DNA from: Arcobacter sp. LC1
Lineage (GTDB): Bacteria > Campylobacterota > Campylobacteria > Campylobacterales > Arcobacteraceae
Length of the DNA: 64,000 nucleotides
Reading direction: 5' to 3'
Assembly (NCBI GenBank): GCA_021378565.1
Contig: JAACJU010000003.1
Location: forward strand, 96,789 to 160,788
The translations under genes were made by a program, and so were the position numbers. The notes under the pieces are model-generated. The model searched no databases and was not told the DNA's origin. It saw only the letters and a list, made by a program, of their open reading frames with translations. Positions within the stretch are counted from its first letter, which is position 1, and each line of letters begins with the position of its first letter. Shown one piece after another: positions 27,621 to 36,869 of this stretch.

Positions 27621-28128
27621 AACTCTCTCTTCTTTTTTTATTTTTAATTTTCTTCTTTCGTTTTTATTTTATCTCTGTTTTTTCTAGTGCTTTATTTTAA
27701 ATAATCTATAAAAAACGGTTTTAGATTCTAAATATTTCTAAATATTTTAGTAAAAAATAAAAAACTACAATAATTCTTTTCTTTTTTCTAGTGCTTTATT
27801 TAAATTAATCTGTACAATAATGCCTATATTAAAAATATTTTAGATAAATAATAAAAAATTAAAAGCTTTTGTCGCTGACTTAAACTATAATTTAATTCAA
27901 ATTAATTCAAAATTACTGCTATTTATTGCTAAATTTTTACTATTTCATAAAATTTTAGCTATCAAAAAACTCTTTTTATGATTAAAAACTCAAAATTTTC
28001 AAAAAATATTAGCTTTCAAAGCCCATGAAAACGCTAAAACACCTAAATTTACTAAACTTTTCTCAAAATTAGTTTATATTTAAGCTAAAATTTAGAATTG
28101 TAGTGTCATACTTTCATTAGTTATTTTA
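27621..28128. other. Long AT-rich intergenic region with a direct repeat
   Basis: About 500 bp without a credible gene on either strand. A block of about 30 bp starting TTTTTTCTAGTGCTTTATTT occurs twice, at about 27678-27707 and 27782-27811, with small differences at its right end. The first 80 bases are pyrimidine-rich on the plus strand, like the spacer at 198-275. The flagellin copy 2 promoter must lie at the right-hand end. Confidence 0.5.
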
Positions 28129-28239
28129 TAGGGGTTGATTAACTCCGAAGATTTACGTCTATGCTTGTGGATAATTACAAGAATGTATCAAGGCTTCCTG
28201 TCGTCAGGATAAACTTTTTCATAATGGAAAGGATTTATT
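28129..28239 (+). ncRNA. Structured 5' leader of flagellin copy 2
   Basis: Four hairpins can be drawn: GGGGTT/AACTCC (28131-28136 with 28141-28146, loop GATT); CTTGT/ACAAG (28164-28168 with 28177-28181); TCCTG/CAGGA (28196-28200 with 28205-28209); and CTTTTTC (28214-28220) with GGAAAG (28226-28231), the last covering part of the AAGGA ribosome site that ends six bases before the ATG. A homologous leader precedes flagellin copy 3. ATAGG at the 5' end may mark the transcript start. The loop of hairpin 2 contains TGTGGATAA, a perfect DnaA-box sequence, possibly by chance. Confidence 0.65.
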
Positions 28240-29112
28240 ATGGTAATTAACACAAATGTAGCAGCATTAACTGCAATAGAACACGAAACAGAAACATCTA
28301 AAAAGCTAGGTCAATCTTTAGAGAAGCTATCTTCTGGTTTAGAAATCAACAAAGCAAGTGATGATGCGTCTGGTCTTGCAATTGCGGATAAACTTAGAAC
28401 TCAAGCATCAGGTATAAAACAATCAATTGCGAATGGTAACTCAGCAGTTGCATTGATGCAAATCGCAGATAAAGCTATGGGTGAGCAGTCTACTATTTTA
28501 GATACTGTGAAACAAAAATTAATCCAAGCAGCAACAGCAACTACTTCAAAATCCGGTAGGGACGCGATAGCTAAAGATGTTGGTAAATTGCTTCAACAAT
28601 TAAATAATATTGCGGCACAAACAAACTACAATGGAATGTATCTTTTACAATATTCGGCAACTAGTCAAACATCAGCAGATGCACTTACTTTTCAAATGGG
28701 TAACTTAGCAGCAAATACTATGAGTACAGTTACAGGTGTTCGAGCAAATATTGATGGCTTAGGATTAACTTCGCTTAAAACATATGCTGATGTTGGAAAT
28801 GCAACTTTAGGTGGAATAGGTTTAAGTGCTACACATGCAAGAGCTGAAATGGCAAGTGTTGATAAATCTTTATCGAAAATGAATGCATGGAGAGCTGACT
28901 TTGGTTCAACTCAAAATCAACTTGAATCTGCAGTTAGAAATATGGATTCGCAAGAAACAAACCTAAAAGCAGCTGAGTCTGTCATTAGAGATGTTGATTA
29001 CGCATCAGAAAGTGCTACATTTTCAGAAGAAAATATCATAGCAAAAGCGGGAACTTACGCCATAAGTCAGGCTAATGCCACACAAAAAAATGTATTAAGA
29101 TTGCTTCAATAA
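28240..29112 (+). CDS. Flagellin, copy 2 (short type)
   Basis: A 290-residue filament subunit with intact terminal domains (SLEKLSSGLEINKASDDASG; SAVRNMDSQETNLKAAESV; ATQKNVLRLLQ) and a minimal central region (SATSQTSADALTFQMG to GGIGLSATHAR). It is closer to copy 3 than to copy 1, both in protein and in the shared leader, pointing to a duplication that carried the 5' region along. Surface serines and threonines in the centre are candidate sites for pseudaminic acid; the maf and pse genes follow downstream. Confidence 0.95.
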   Translation: MVINTNVAALTAIEHETETSKKLGQSLEKLSSGLEINKASDDASGLAIADKLRTQASGIKQSIANGNSAVALMQIADKAMGEQSTILDTVKQKLIQAATATTSKSGRDAIAKDVGKLLQQLNNIAAQTNYNGMYLLQYSATSQTSADALTFQMGNLAANTMSTVTGVRANIDGLGLTSLKTYADVGNATLGGIGLSATHARAEMASVDKSLSKMNAWRADFGSTQNQLESAVRNMDSQETNLKAAESVIRDVDYASESATFSEENIIAKAGTYAISQANATQKNVLRLLQ

Positions 29113-29290
29113 TAAAGCATCATAATAGTATTTAAAAAATTTAAGTAAATCCAATACAAGGAGAATAAATAAAAAGAAAGAAATGAGTTTTAGGTTTTTG
29201 TTCTAGATTTGATTCTAGATATTTGTTTTTGAGCATTTATTTCTGAACATTTGCCGTTGATAACCAAAAAAGTCAAACTTGAATACTGTA
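29113..29290 (+). other. Spacer between flagellin copies 2 and 3
   Basis: It contains two TCTAGA palindromes (29202-29207 and 29214-29219) that can pair with each other around a 6-base loop and are followed by a T-rich stretch, a weak terminator candidate. GTCAAACTT followed by TACTGTATAGG just before the leader corresponds to GTCATACTT and TATTTTATAGG in front of copy 2, so the promoter is probably duplicated as well. Confidence 0.4.
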
Positions 29291-29397
29291 TAGGTGCTGA
29301 TTAGCTCCGAAGACTAAGAATCTATGCTTGGTAACACAAGAATGTATTCAGGTTCCTGGCATCAGGGTAAACTTTTTCATAATGGAAAGGATTTATT
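29291..29397 (+). ncRNA. Structured 5' leader of flagellin copy 3
   Basis: The homologue of the copy 2 leader. Hairpins: GGTGCT/AGCTCC (29293-29298 with 29303-29308, same GATT loop); CTTG/CAAG (29327-29330 with 29337-29340, shorter loop); TCCTG/CAGGG (29354-29358 with 29363-29367); and CTTTTTC/GGAAAG (29372-29378 with 29384-29389) over the ribosome site. Against copy 2, one pair in hairpin 1 changes T-A to C-G and one pair in hairpin 3 changes from T-A to a T-G wobble, while hairpin 2 keeps its stem with a different loop. That pattern is expected of a conserved RNA fold. Confidence 0.65.
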
Positions 29398-30282
29398 ATG
29401 GTAATTAACACAAATGTTGCAGCTTTAACTGCGATAGAAAACGAAACACAAACTTCTAAAAAGCTAACTAGTTCTTTAGAGAAGTTATCTACTGGTCTAG
29501 AAATCAACAAAGCGAGCGATGATGCGTCTGGTCTTGCAATTGCTGATAAACTTAGAACTCAAGCATCAGGTATAAAACAATCAATTGCGAATGGAAATTC
29601 AGCAGTTGCATTGATGCAAATCGCGGATAAAGCTATGGGAGAACAGTCTAATATTTTAGATACTGTGAAACAAAAACTTATCCAAGCAGCAACAGCAACT
29701 ACCTCAGAAGCAGGTAGAAGTGCAATAGCTAAAGATGTTCACAAATTGTTGGACCAAATAAACAACATTGCAAGTCAAACAAACTACAATGGTATGTATC
29801 TTTTACAAAAAGGTGCTGGAACAACAGGTACTGGAGCGACATCAGCTGATACACTAACTTTCCAAATGGGTAACCTTGCAAGTGATACCATGAGTACAGT
29901 TACAGGGGTTCAAGCAAATGTTGCAGGTTTAAAATTAAGTACCTTATCGAGTTCAACTAAAAGTGGGAATGCAACTTTAGGTGGAGCAGGTTTAAGTGCT
30001 ACAAATGCAAGAGCTGAGATGGCAGTTGTTGATAATGCTTTGACACAAATGAATGCATGGAGAGCGGATTTTGGTTCAACTCAAAATCAACTTGAATCTG
30101 CAGTTAGAAATATGAGTTCGCAAGAAACAAACCTAAAAGCAGCTGAGTCTGTTATTAGAGATGTTGATTACGCATCAGAAAGTGCTACATTTTCGCAAGA
30201 AAATATTATAGCAAAAGCTGGTACTTACGCAATAAGTCAAGCTAATGCTACACAGCAAAATGTTTTAAGACTGCTACAATAG
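29398..30282 (+). CDS. Flagellin, copy 3 (short type)
   Basis: A 294-residue filament subunit with intact ends (SLEKLSTGLEINKASDDASG; SAVRNMSSQETNLKAAESV; NVLRLLQ). The slightly larger centre is Thr/Ser/Gly-rich (GAGTTGTGATSAD and STLSSSTKSGNATLGG), offering more glycosylation sites than the other copies. N-terminal DNA is nearly identical to copy 2. It is the last of the tandem array and is followed by a clear terminator. Confidence 0.95.
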   Translation: MVINTNVAALTAIENETQTSKKLTSSLEKLSTGLEINKASDDASGLAIADKLRTQASGIKQSIANGNSAVALMQIADKAMGEQSNILDTVKQKLIQAATATTSEAGRSAIAKDVHKLLDQINNIASQTNYNGMYLLQKGAGTTGTGATSADTLTFQMGNLASDTMSTVTGVQANVAGLKLSTLSSSTKSGNATLGGAGLSATNARAEMAVVDNALTQMNAWRADFGSTQNQLESAVRNMSSQETNLKAAESVIRDVDYASESATFSQENIIAKAGTYAISQANATQQNVLRLLQ

Positions 30283-30297
30283 CTTTCTTTTTTATTT

Positions 30298-30340
30298 AGG
30301 CCAGTGCTCTAAGAAATTCTTAGAGCTCTTGGGCTTTTTT
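30298..30340 (+). terminator. Rho-independent terminator after the flagellin array
   Basis: GCTCTAAGAA (30306-30315) and TTCTTAGAGC (30317-30326) are perfect inverted repeats; the inner pairs will open to form the loop. GGCC upstream can pair with GGGCT downstream, and TTTTTTT follows at 30334-30340. This is the clearest terminator in the window. Confidence 0.85.
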
Positions 30341-30381
30341 TATCTTATTATTTAAATCTATCTTTGAAATATTTTATTAAT

Positions 30382-32454
30382 CTAGAAGTCTTGTTTTTCA
30401 ATAGTTTTTATATAAAACTCTATTATATGGCAAAGTTGTCTAGACCATAAAACTACTACTTCATTTAAAATCTTTGAGTTAAATTTATTATCTTTTTGTA
30501 GAAAATAAAACCTTATATACCTTTGTATAATAAGATTATAACTTATGCAAATACTAGATAAGTATGAGTGACAAAGTGCCTTAAAAAGCATATCAATAAA
30601 TTCTTTTTGTTTTATAAAAAATTCTTCTTCATCTTTAAAATCTTCATTTTCAAAAGTCCTTAAAAATTCTAATATCGGCTCTAAATTTACTAATTCTTTT
30701 TTAAAACTTTCTTTTTCTTTTTTATTTAGAGATTTTATAGAGATTCTAGTAAAAATATCTTTTAGTATAGTGTTGTAGTTTTTAGTAACTTTTTGTTTTG
30801 TATTTTCTGATTTTTCTAGCTTCTCTGTCTTATGAAGATTATCTAGTTTTAAATCTTTTATTTTAAGTGGGATAGTGCCTTCAATAAATGCACCTTGCTC
30901 ATTAAGGTTATAAATCTTTGTTTGTTCTTGTCTAAAAATCTTAATCAAAGTTACATAAATTTTTAAAGAGATTTGAAATAGCCTTGTAGTTAGTACTTCA
31001 TCTAAAAAGTTTCCTTTGATTTTTACAAGTTCATCTCTTAAAGAAAAAGTATCTTTTTTTTCTAAAGCATCTTTATCTTTTAGATTATGTTTTGTATCAG
31101 TATATCCGCTATCATGAGTTTGTCCTGTTTTTTGGTCTAGGGCTAAATCAGTTCCTAAAAGATAAATATTTTCAAATTTTAATAAAAGCAAAATTTGCAT
31201 ACTAACTTCACCGACACTTCGCCCTGAGACTTGAGTGTTATTTTCTAAGATTGAAGAAAAGGTTTCAAGAGCAAAGCAAAACTTATCGTTTTTAAATTCT
31301 TTAAAAATATTATTATCAGAATTACTTGAAATAAGTTTTATAGTATCTTTTATAGCACTTAAAGACTCTTTAAAATGATTGTCGAAAACAAAATTTTGTC
31401 CATCAAGGCTAGTTATGATATCTATTTTTATATTATTTTGTGTTAATTTTTTTATACTTGCTGCCATAGCTACGATAATAAATTTATCCTGATTTTTTTC
31501 TAGCCAAGCAATATTTTTACCCAAAGATGGCCCTGCTCCTGTGAGCAAAACAGGCTTTTGTTTTAGAGTATTTAACTCTTTTAATTTAGAGAAATTTATA
31601 AATCTTTGTTTTCCAAGTAAAGAAATATGCCTTTGAAATGTGTGATAAAGTTGGGCATTAAAGTTATAAAGATAGGGGTCATTATCCATAACATTATTTG
31701 TGATTTGTGAAAAAAGTCTATCAACATTATAATTTGTACTAATATATTTTAAAAAACAACATTCGCCTAAGTTATTTATCGTAAACCTTGAAAATCCTTC
31801 ATAAAAATCAGCTTCATCTTCCATAATAGAAAATACTACACTTTTGCCATCTCTTGCAAAAAGCGAATAATCACAAACGAAGCAAGATAATCTAAAAATC
31901 TCTAAATTATCTTCACAAACAAAAAAATCTCTTGCTTTTATATGAGCTAGGATTTTAGGTATATGCCTTCCTAAAAGTGTCCCTATAAAAATAAACTTAT
32001 CGACTTTTTTGATTTTTTGCTCTTTATCTGTTAAATTGCATTTTAGTATTTTAGTAAATTGTTTTATAGTACCTACTAATCTAGAATTATCGAGGATAAA
32101 CATATTATCAAAATCTTCTGCGCTTAAATCTACATTATTTTGTTCATAATAATAAGGGTTTATTAAGCCTATGGTATTATCTAGATTAAATTTTGTTTTT
32201 ACTATAAGTCTAGAATTAAAAGACTTTGGTTTTTTGTTATAAATATATTTTTTTGTTTTATTATCTAAGATATCAAAATCATTTTCTTTGTCTAAAAGTT
32301 CTAGTGCAAACCTTTCTTTGTAAGAGCCTTGCCCTATTTCGTTTGAAAGATAACCTATTCGCTCAAAAAGTCTTTTATCATAAGTCTCAAAAAATTTTAG
32401 GTTTCCTAAAAAACAAGTTAAAAGTGCACTATTTAAATTTTCTTCTTTTGTCAT
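30382..32454 (-). CDS. Motility accessory factor (Maf), flagellin glycosyltransferase
   Basis: 690 residues. The central domain carries VLLTGAGPSLGKNIAWLEKN (about 302-321) with IITSLDGQ downstream, the DUF115 / 6-hydroxymethylpterin pyrophosphokinase MptE-like core of Maf proteins, which transfer pseudaminic or legionaminic acid to flagellin in the cytoplasm. The N-terminal half matches the Maf helper domain, and the C-terminal 180 residues are helical. It sits directly between the flagellin genes and the pse genes on the opposite strand, as expected for flagellar glycosylation. Eight bases separate it from the pseI remnant upstream. Confidence 0.88.
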   Translation of the reverse strand: MTKEENLNSALLTCFLGNLKFFETYDKRLFERIGYLSNEIGQGSYKERFALELLDKENDFDILDNKTKKYIYNKKPKSFNSRLIVKTKFNLDNTIGLINPYYYEQNNVDLSAEDFDNMFILDNSRLVGTIKQFTKILKCNLTDKEQKIKKVDKFIFIGTLLGRHIPKILAHIKARDFFVCEDNLEIFRLSCFVCDYSLFARDGKSVVFSIMEDEADFYEGFSRFTINNLGECCFLKYISTNYNVDRLFSQITNNVMDNDPYLYNFNAQLYHTFQRHISLLGKQRFINFSKLKELNTLKQKPVLLTGAGPSLGKNIAWLEKNQDKFIIVAMAASIKKLTQNNIKIDIITSLDGQNFVFDNHFKESLSAIKDTIKLISSNSDNNIFKEFKNDKFCFALETFSSILENNTQVSGRSVGEVSMQILLLLKFENIYLLGTDLALDQKTGQTHDSGYTDTKHNLKDKDALEKKDTFSLRDELVKIKGNFLDEVLTTRLFQISLKIYVTLIKIFRQEQTKIYNLNEQGAFIEGTIPLKIKDLKLDNLHKTEKLEKSENTKQKVTKNYNTILKDIFTRISIKSLNKKEKESFKKELVNLEPILEFLRTFENEDFKDEEEFFIKQKEFIDMLFKALCHSYLSSICISYNLIIQRYIRFYFLQKDNKFNSKILNEVVVLWSRQLCHIIEFYIKTIEKQDF

Positions 32455-32462
32455 TTTATTCC

Positions 32463-32705
32463 TTAAAATCTTTTATTTAAAAATAAATATTTTTGGGCAA
32501 AATATCCTTTTAGGCTAACTATAAAATATGGATTTTTTACATCAAGAGTGGCAGAATCGGCTCTATAAGTTTGAACCTTAGTGGTGTCAGCTTCATATTC
32601 TTTTGCTGTATTCAAATAGTCTTTTGGAATTTGGAAGTCTTGATTATGGTTTGCTGATAACTCTGCTACGATATAAGTATGATTTTTTTTTAGAAAATTT
32701 TTCAT
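32463..32705 (-). pseudogene. pseI: N-terminal remnant of pseudaminic acid synthase
   Basis: An 80-codon frame whose residues 11-60 match the N-terminus of PseI/NeuB-type synthases: YIVAELSANHNQ, then KVQTYRADSATLD and NPYFIV. A full enzyme has about 340 residues; here the similarity fades after about residue 65 and the frame stops just before maf. The TIM-barrel remainder and the C-terminal antifreeze-like domain are missing. AGGGAAAAG still precedes the ATG, so a short peptide may be made, but it cannot be an active synthase. A second, intact pseI should exist elsewhere if pseudaminic acid is still produced. Confidence 0.8.
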
Positions 32706-32781
32706 CTTTTCCCTATATTCTAGGACTTATAGTCTTATTTTGTTATAATTATGCCCTAAAATAAATAAAACGGAGTTTATT

Positions 32782-33153
32782 ATGCTAGTACCAAAAAAAA
32801 ATGCAAAATCTTTTGGAGCAGTTCATGTAGATAATTATCTAGGATTTATAGGATTTTGTAAAAGTGCGAAATCAAGCGAAATAGAGGAAGTTGATGTTTA
32901 TCTTGATAATAAGAAATTTAAAACTATTAAGGCTAACGAAAAGATAGATAAAATAATAAAACTTTATGATTTAGAAGATGATGAACTTAGCTCTTGCTTT
33001 TCTTTTGACTTAGACTTAAAATACTTTGATAAAACTCATACTCTAAAATTTAAATGCAAAGATGAGGAACTAACAAATTCTCCCATCAAAACTATAAATA
33101 AAAAGCATGAGAATTTTAAAAAATTTAAGAAATTTTATAATGAAAATAAATAG
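32782..33153 (+). CDS. Unknown protein resembling a glycosyltransferase-associated beta domain
   Basis: A 123-residue soluble protein. The pattern HVDNYLGFIGFCKSAK, then VDVYLDNKKFKTIKAN, then CFSFDLDL and a basic C-terminus resembles beta-sandwich repeats found attached to surface-glycan proteins in Campylobacter. I recognise the style, not a named family. It is the only plus-strand gene in this otherwise minus-strand glycosylation block and has its own spacer upstream with AACGGAG before the ATG. No signal peptide. Confidence 0.6.
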   Translation: MLVPKKNAKSFGAVHVDNYLGFIGFCKSAKSSEIEEVDVYLDNKKFKTIKANEKIDKIIKLYDLEDDELSSCFSFDLDLKYFDKTHTLKFKCKDEELTNSPIKTINKKHENFKKFKKFYNENK

Positions 33154-33210
33154 TCCAAATTTTCATAATTTAGGGCTTGATAATATTTGATATTTTACTC
33201 TGCTTTTTAA

Positions 33211-33234
33211 TTAAAAAAAGAACTTCAGTTCCCT
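33211..33234 (-). terminator. Probable terminator of the pseC operon
   Basis: On the minus strand, GGGAAC, a TGAA loop and GTTC are followed by seven T (plus-strand 33213-33231). It lies about 30 bp beyond the pseC stop. The stem is short (4-5 bp), so the call is moderate. Confidence 0.5.
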
Positions 33235-33261
33235 CCTCTAGCTGGGATTATCGCTATACAT

Positions 33262-34416
33262 TTAGGCATTTCTTTGATTCTTTTGTAAAATATCTAAGAT
33301 AGTTTTTACTATATATTTTTGCTCTTCTACACTTAGTTTTGTGTACATTGGCAAAGAAAAAGCTTGACTATTATACATGTCCATTGTTGGAGTTTTTTCC
33401 TTTCCATAATCTTCGCCTAAGTCTAGCTCTTTATAATATTTTTGTTTATTTATAGGATTATAGTGAACTTGCGTGCCTATGTTTTTAGCTCTTAAAAGCA
33501 ATAAAAGCTCCTCTTTTTTTATGTTAAATTTTCTAAAATCCACTCTTACTACAAATAAATGATAAGATGAATTTGGTGTATATTTATATATTGGCTTAAC
33601 ACAAGTATTTAAAAAAAGTTCGTTGTATAATTTTGCTAATAATCTTCTTTTTTCTAAAAAAGTTTCAATTTTTTTTAATTGGCTTAATCCCAAAGCACAA
33701 GAAATATCACTAAGCCTATAATTAAATCCAAGATAAAGCATATCATAAGTCCAAAAGGTTTCGCTTTTAGCTGGGCTTATGCCGTGACTTCTTAAAAGCT
33801 TCATTTTTTCATAAAGCTTTTTTGAATTTGTGGTAATAGCCCCACCCTCGCCTGTGGTTATATGCTTTACGGGATGAAAAGAAAAAATACTACATTCACT
33901 ATTTTTGCAAGAACCTGCTTTTGTGCCTTTGAAACTTGCGCCCAAAGAATGTGCGCAGTCTTCTAAGATTTTGATATTATATTTTTCTTTTAGGTATTTT
34001 AGTTTTTCTTGATTTAGAGAGTTTCCACTAAAATGTACTCCAAAAAGGGCTTTTATATTTTTATTTTTTTTAAGTTCTGTTTCGCATAAAGTGAGATTTA
34101 TATTTCCATCTTCACAAATATCTACAAATTTAGGTTTTGCTCTTGCATAAAGCACGGCATTGCTTGTGCTCACGAATGAATTTGGTGTTGTTAAAACTTC
34201 ATCATTTTGATTTAAAAGTGCCAAGGCACAAAGATGAAGTGCGGCAGTTCCTGAGCTTACAACAAGACAATATTTTGCACCACAATATCCGCTCAAGGCA
34301 TCTTCAAAAGCTTGTACTTTTTCTCCACCTGTTAAAAACGCAGAGCGTAGTACCTCGCAAACACTAGATATATCATCTTCATCAATATCTTGTTTTGCGT
34401 ATGGTATAAAGTTCAT
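33262..34416 (-). CDS. pseC: UDP-4-amino-4,6-dideoxy-N-acetyl-beta-L-altrosamine transaminase
   Basis: A 384-residue PLP aminotransferase of the DegT/DnrJ/EryC1 family, the second step of pseudaminic acid synthesis. SSGTAALHL, LEDCAHSLGASFKGTKAG and FSFHPVKHITTGEGGA are the family blocks; K184 is the Schiff-base lysine. It directly follows pseB (13 bp gap), which supplies its substrate. The neighbourhood (pseB, pseI remnant, maf, flagellins) favours PseC over other sugar aminotransferases. Confidence 0.92.
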   Translation of the reverse strand: MNFIPYAKQDIDEDDISSVCEVLRSAFLTGGEKVQAFEDALSGYCGAKYCLVVSSGTAALHLCALALLNQNDEVLTTPNSFVSTSNAVLYARAKPKFVDICEDGNINLTLCETELKKNKNIKALFGVHFSGNSLNQEKLKYLKEKYNIKILEDCAHSLGASFKGTKAGSCKNSECSIFSFHPVKHITTGEGGAITTNSKKLYEKMKLLRSHGISPAKSETFWTYDMLYLGFNYRLSDISCALGLSQLKKIETFLEKRRLLAKLYNELFLNTCVKPIYKYTPNSSYHLFVVRVDFRKFNIKKEELLLLLRAKNIGTQVHYNPINKQKYYKELDLGEDYGKEKTPTMDMYNSQAFSLPMYTKLSVEEQKYIVKTILDILQKNQRNA

Positions 34417-34429
34417 ATTTAAGCCTTAT

Positions 34430-35482
<1,053 letters not shown>

Positions 35483-35502
35483 CTAAAAAACTCCTATGGG
35501 AT

Positions 35503-36697
35503 TTATGAATCCATAACCCTACTGAGAGCTAGCATCTGAAGAATTTTTGTAGCTCTTTGTTTCCAAGTAAAATTTTTCTCGGCTAAGTGCTTTGCTCTTT
35601 TGGAAATTTCATAAAGTTCTTTTGGATTATTTAAAATATCTTTAAGTCCTAAAATATCTTTTTCAAGTCCTTTTTGCGAATAATACAAAATCTCTTTTTT
35701 ATCCTTAAAATTTCCTTGCAAATAAGGATTTGAATCTGTGAACACTACTGCATTATGAAGCATAGCTGTGAAAATTCGTTCATGCCCACCTCTTGTAAAG
35801 TTTGGATTAATATTTAAGACAATTTTAGCTCTTTTAACAAGGGCTAGAACTTCTTTAATATCTTTTTCTCCTATATAATCAACATTAGTATATTCTTTGG
35901 CTAAATCTTCCCAGCCTTTTCCACAAAGTACAATTTTTAGTCCGCTTTGAAATATTTTTTTTATAATTTTATCTCTTTTTGACCCTCTAAAATAACTAGA
36001 TGTCAAAGCTAAAATATTTGCCGTTTGGGGTTTTGAAATTTGCGAAAATGATATTTTTTCTTTTTTAAAAATTTTTTCGAAAGCTTCATGAACACAAAGA
36101 TTCTCATCTTCTTCTAAAAGTTTTATAGTATCGTCAAATAAATAATTAGGAAAATTAGGCACCCCCTCCCATGGAATTTTTTGACTTAAATTTGTAACGG
36201 ATATAAAGATATCAATATCTTTAATTTTTTTATAATTTTCAAAACTGAGTACCTTATCTTCATTTACATCTTCTATGTTTTCTATCCCAGCATGTGGTAA
36301 GAAAAAATTAATTTTATGAGAAAAAGGGAAAGTTTGTTCTACATAATCTACATGTTTTTTATCTACAAAAGATACTAAATATTTTTTAATAGGTTCAGCT
36401 AGCCTTAAACTATGAGCACAAGGATCATCGACAAAAATCCCTAGAAAATAAATATTAAAAACATCATAGGCTGAGCGATTATCAATCTTTAACTCACAAC
36501 CTATACCATTAAATCCTATGACTAAATCTAAGCTTTTTTCTCTTAAAAGTTTAGTAAATATTACGACATCATTCTCCTTAGAGTTGTCAATATTGTATAC
36601 TTTAATGTCCAAGCTTTTCAAAAGCTAGCTTTAGTTCCTTGGCAAAACAATCTACAACACCATACTGAAAGATTCCCTCATAAATTGCTATATTCAT
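35503..36697 (-). pseudogene. CgeB/YkvP-like glycosyltransferase split by a +1 frameshift
   Basis: Two frames together make one protein. The first starts at ATG 36697 behind AAAGGAAA, reads MNIAIYEGIFQYGVVDCFAK and ends LAFEKLGH then TAA at 36602. The second, offset by one base, runs from about 36621 to 35503 (372 residues from a TTG) with KVYNIDN, LVIGFNGIG and the C-terminal GGHERIFTAMLHNAVVFTD block of CgeB/Glycos_transf_1-type enzymes. Removing one base near CATTAAAG gives a continuous GHKVYNIDN. It is probably a broken or phase-shifted gene, or a sequencing indel. The position beside pseB suggests a surface or flagellar glycan role. Confidence 0.7.
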
Positions 36698-36869
36698 TTT
36701 ATATTTCCTTTATTATTTAGATTATTCTAGCACAAAAATAAAAAAATATAATTTAATCACTACAAATAATTAAAAAACATTACAAAATGTAATAAATTGC
36801 CAAAGTTTAGAAAATCTTGGCTAGAATACTTAAATAAATAGCAAGAAAAATCATTATTAGGAAAATATT
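36698..36869 (+). promoter_or_regulatory. recA upstream region
   Basis: ATTACA-AAA-TGTAAT (about 36780-36794) is a perfect 6-bp inverted repeat with a 3-base centre, a possible operator. TAGAAT about 36 bases before the ATG is a -10 candidate. No LexA-type box is recognised; I recall that Campylobacter lacks a classical SOS LexA. Confidence 0.4.

Noticed and set aside
28166..28174. Perfect DnaA-box sequence in the flagellin copy 2 leader
   Set aside because: Single site in a hairpin loop and absent from the homologous copy 3 leader, so probably chance.
29322..29510. Minus-strand frame over the flagellin copy 3 start
   Set aside because: Antisense shadow of the leader and N-terminal flagellin codons.
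26485..30282. Poly-G phase-variable tract in the flagellin and glycosylation region
   Set aside because: No G or C run of eight or more was seen; the glycosyltransferase frameshift is not in a homopolymer tract.
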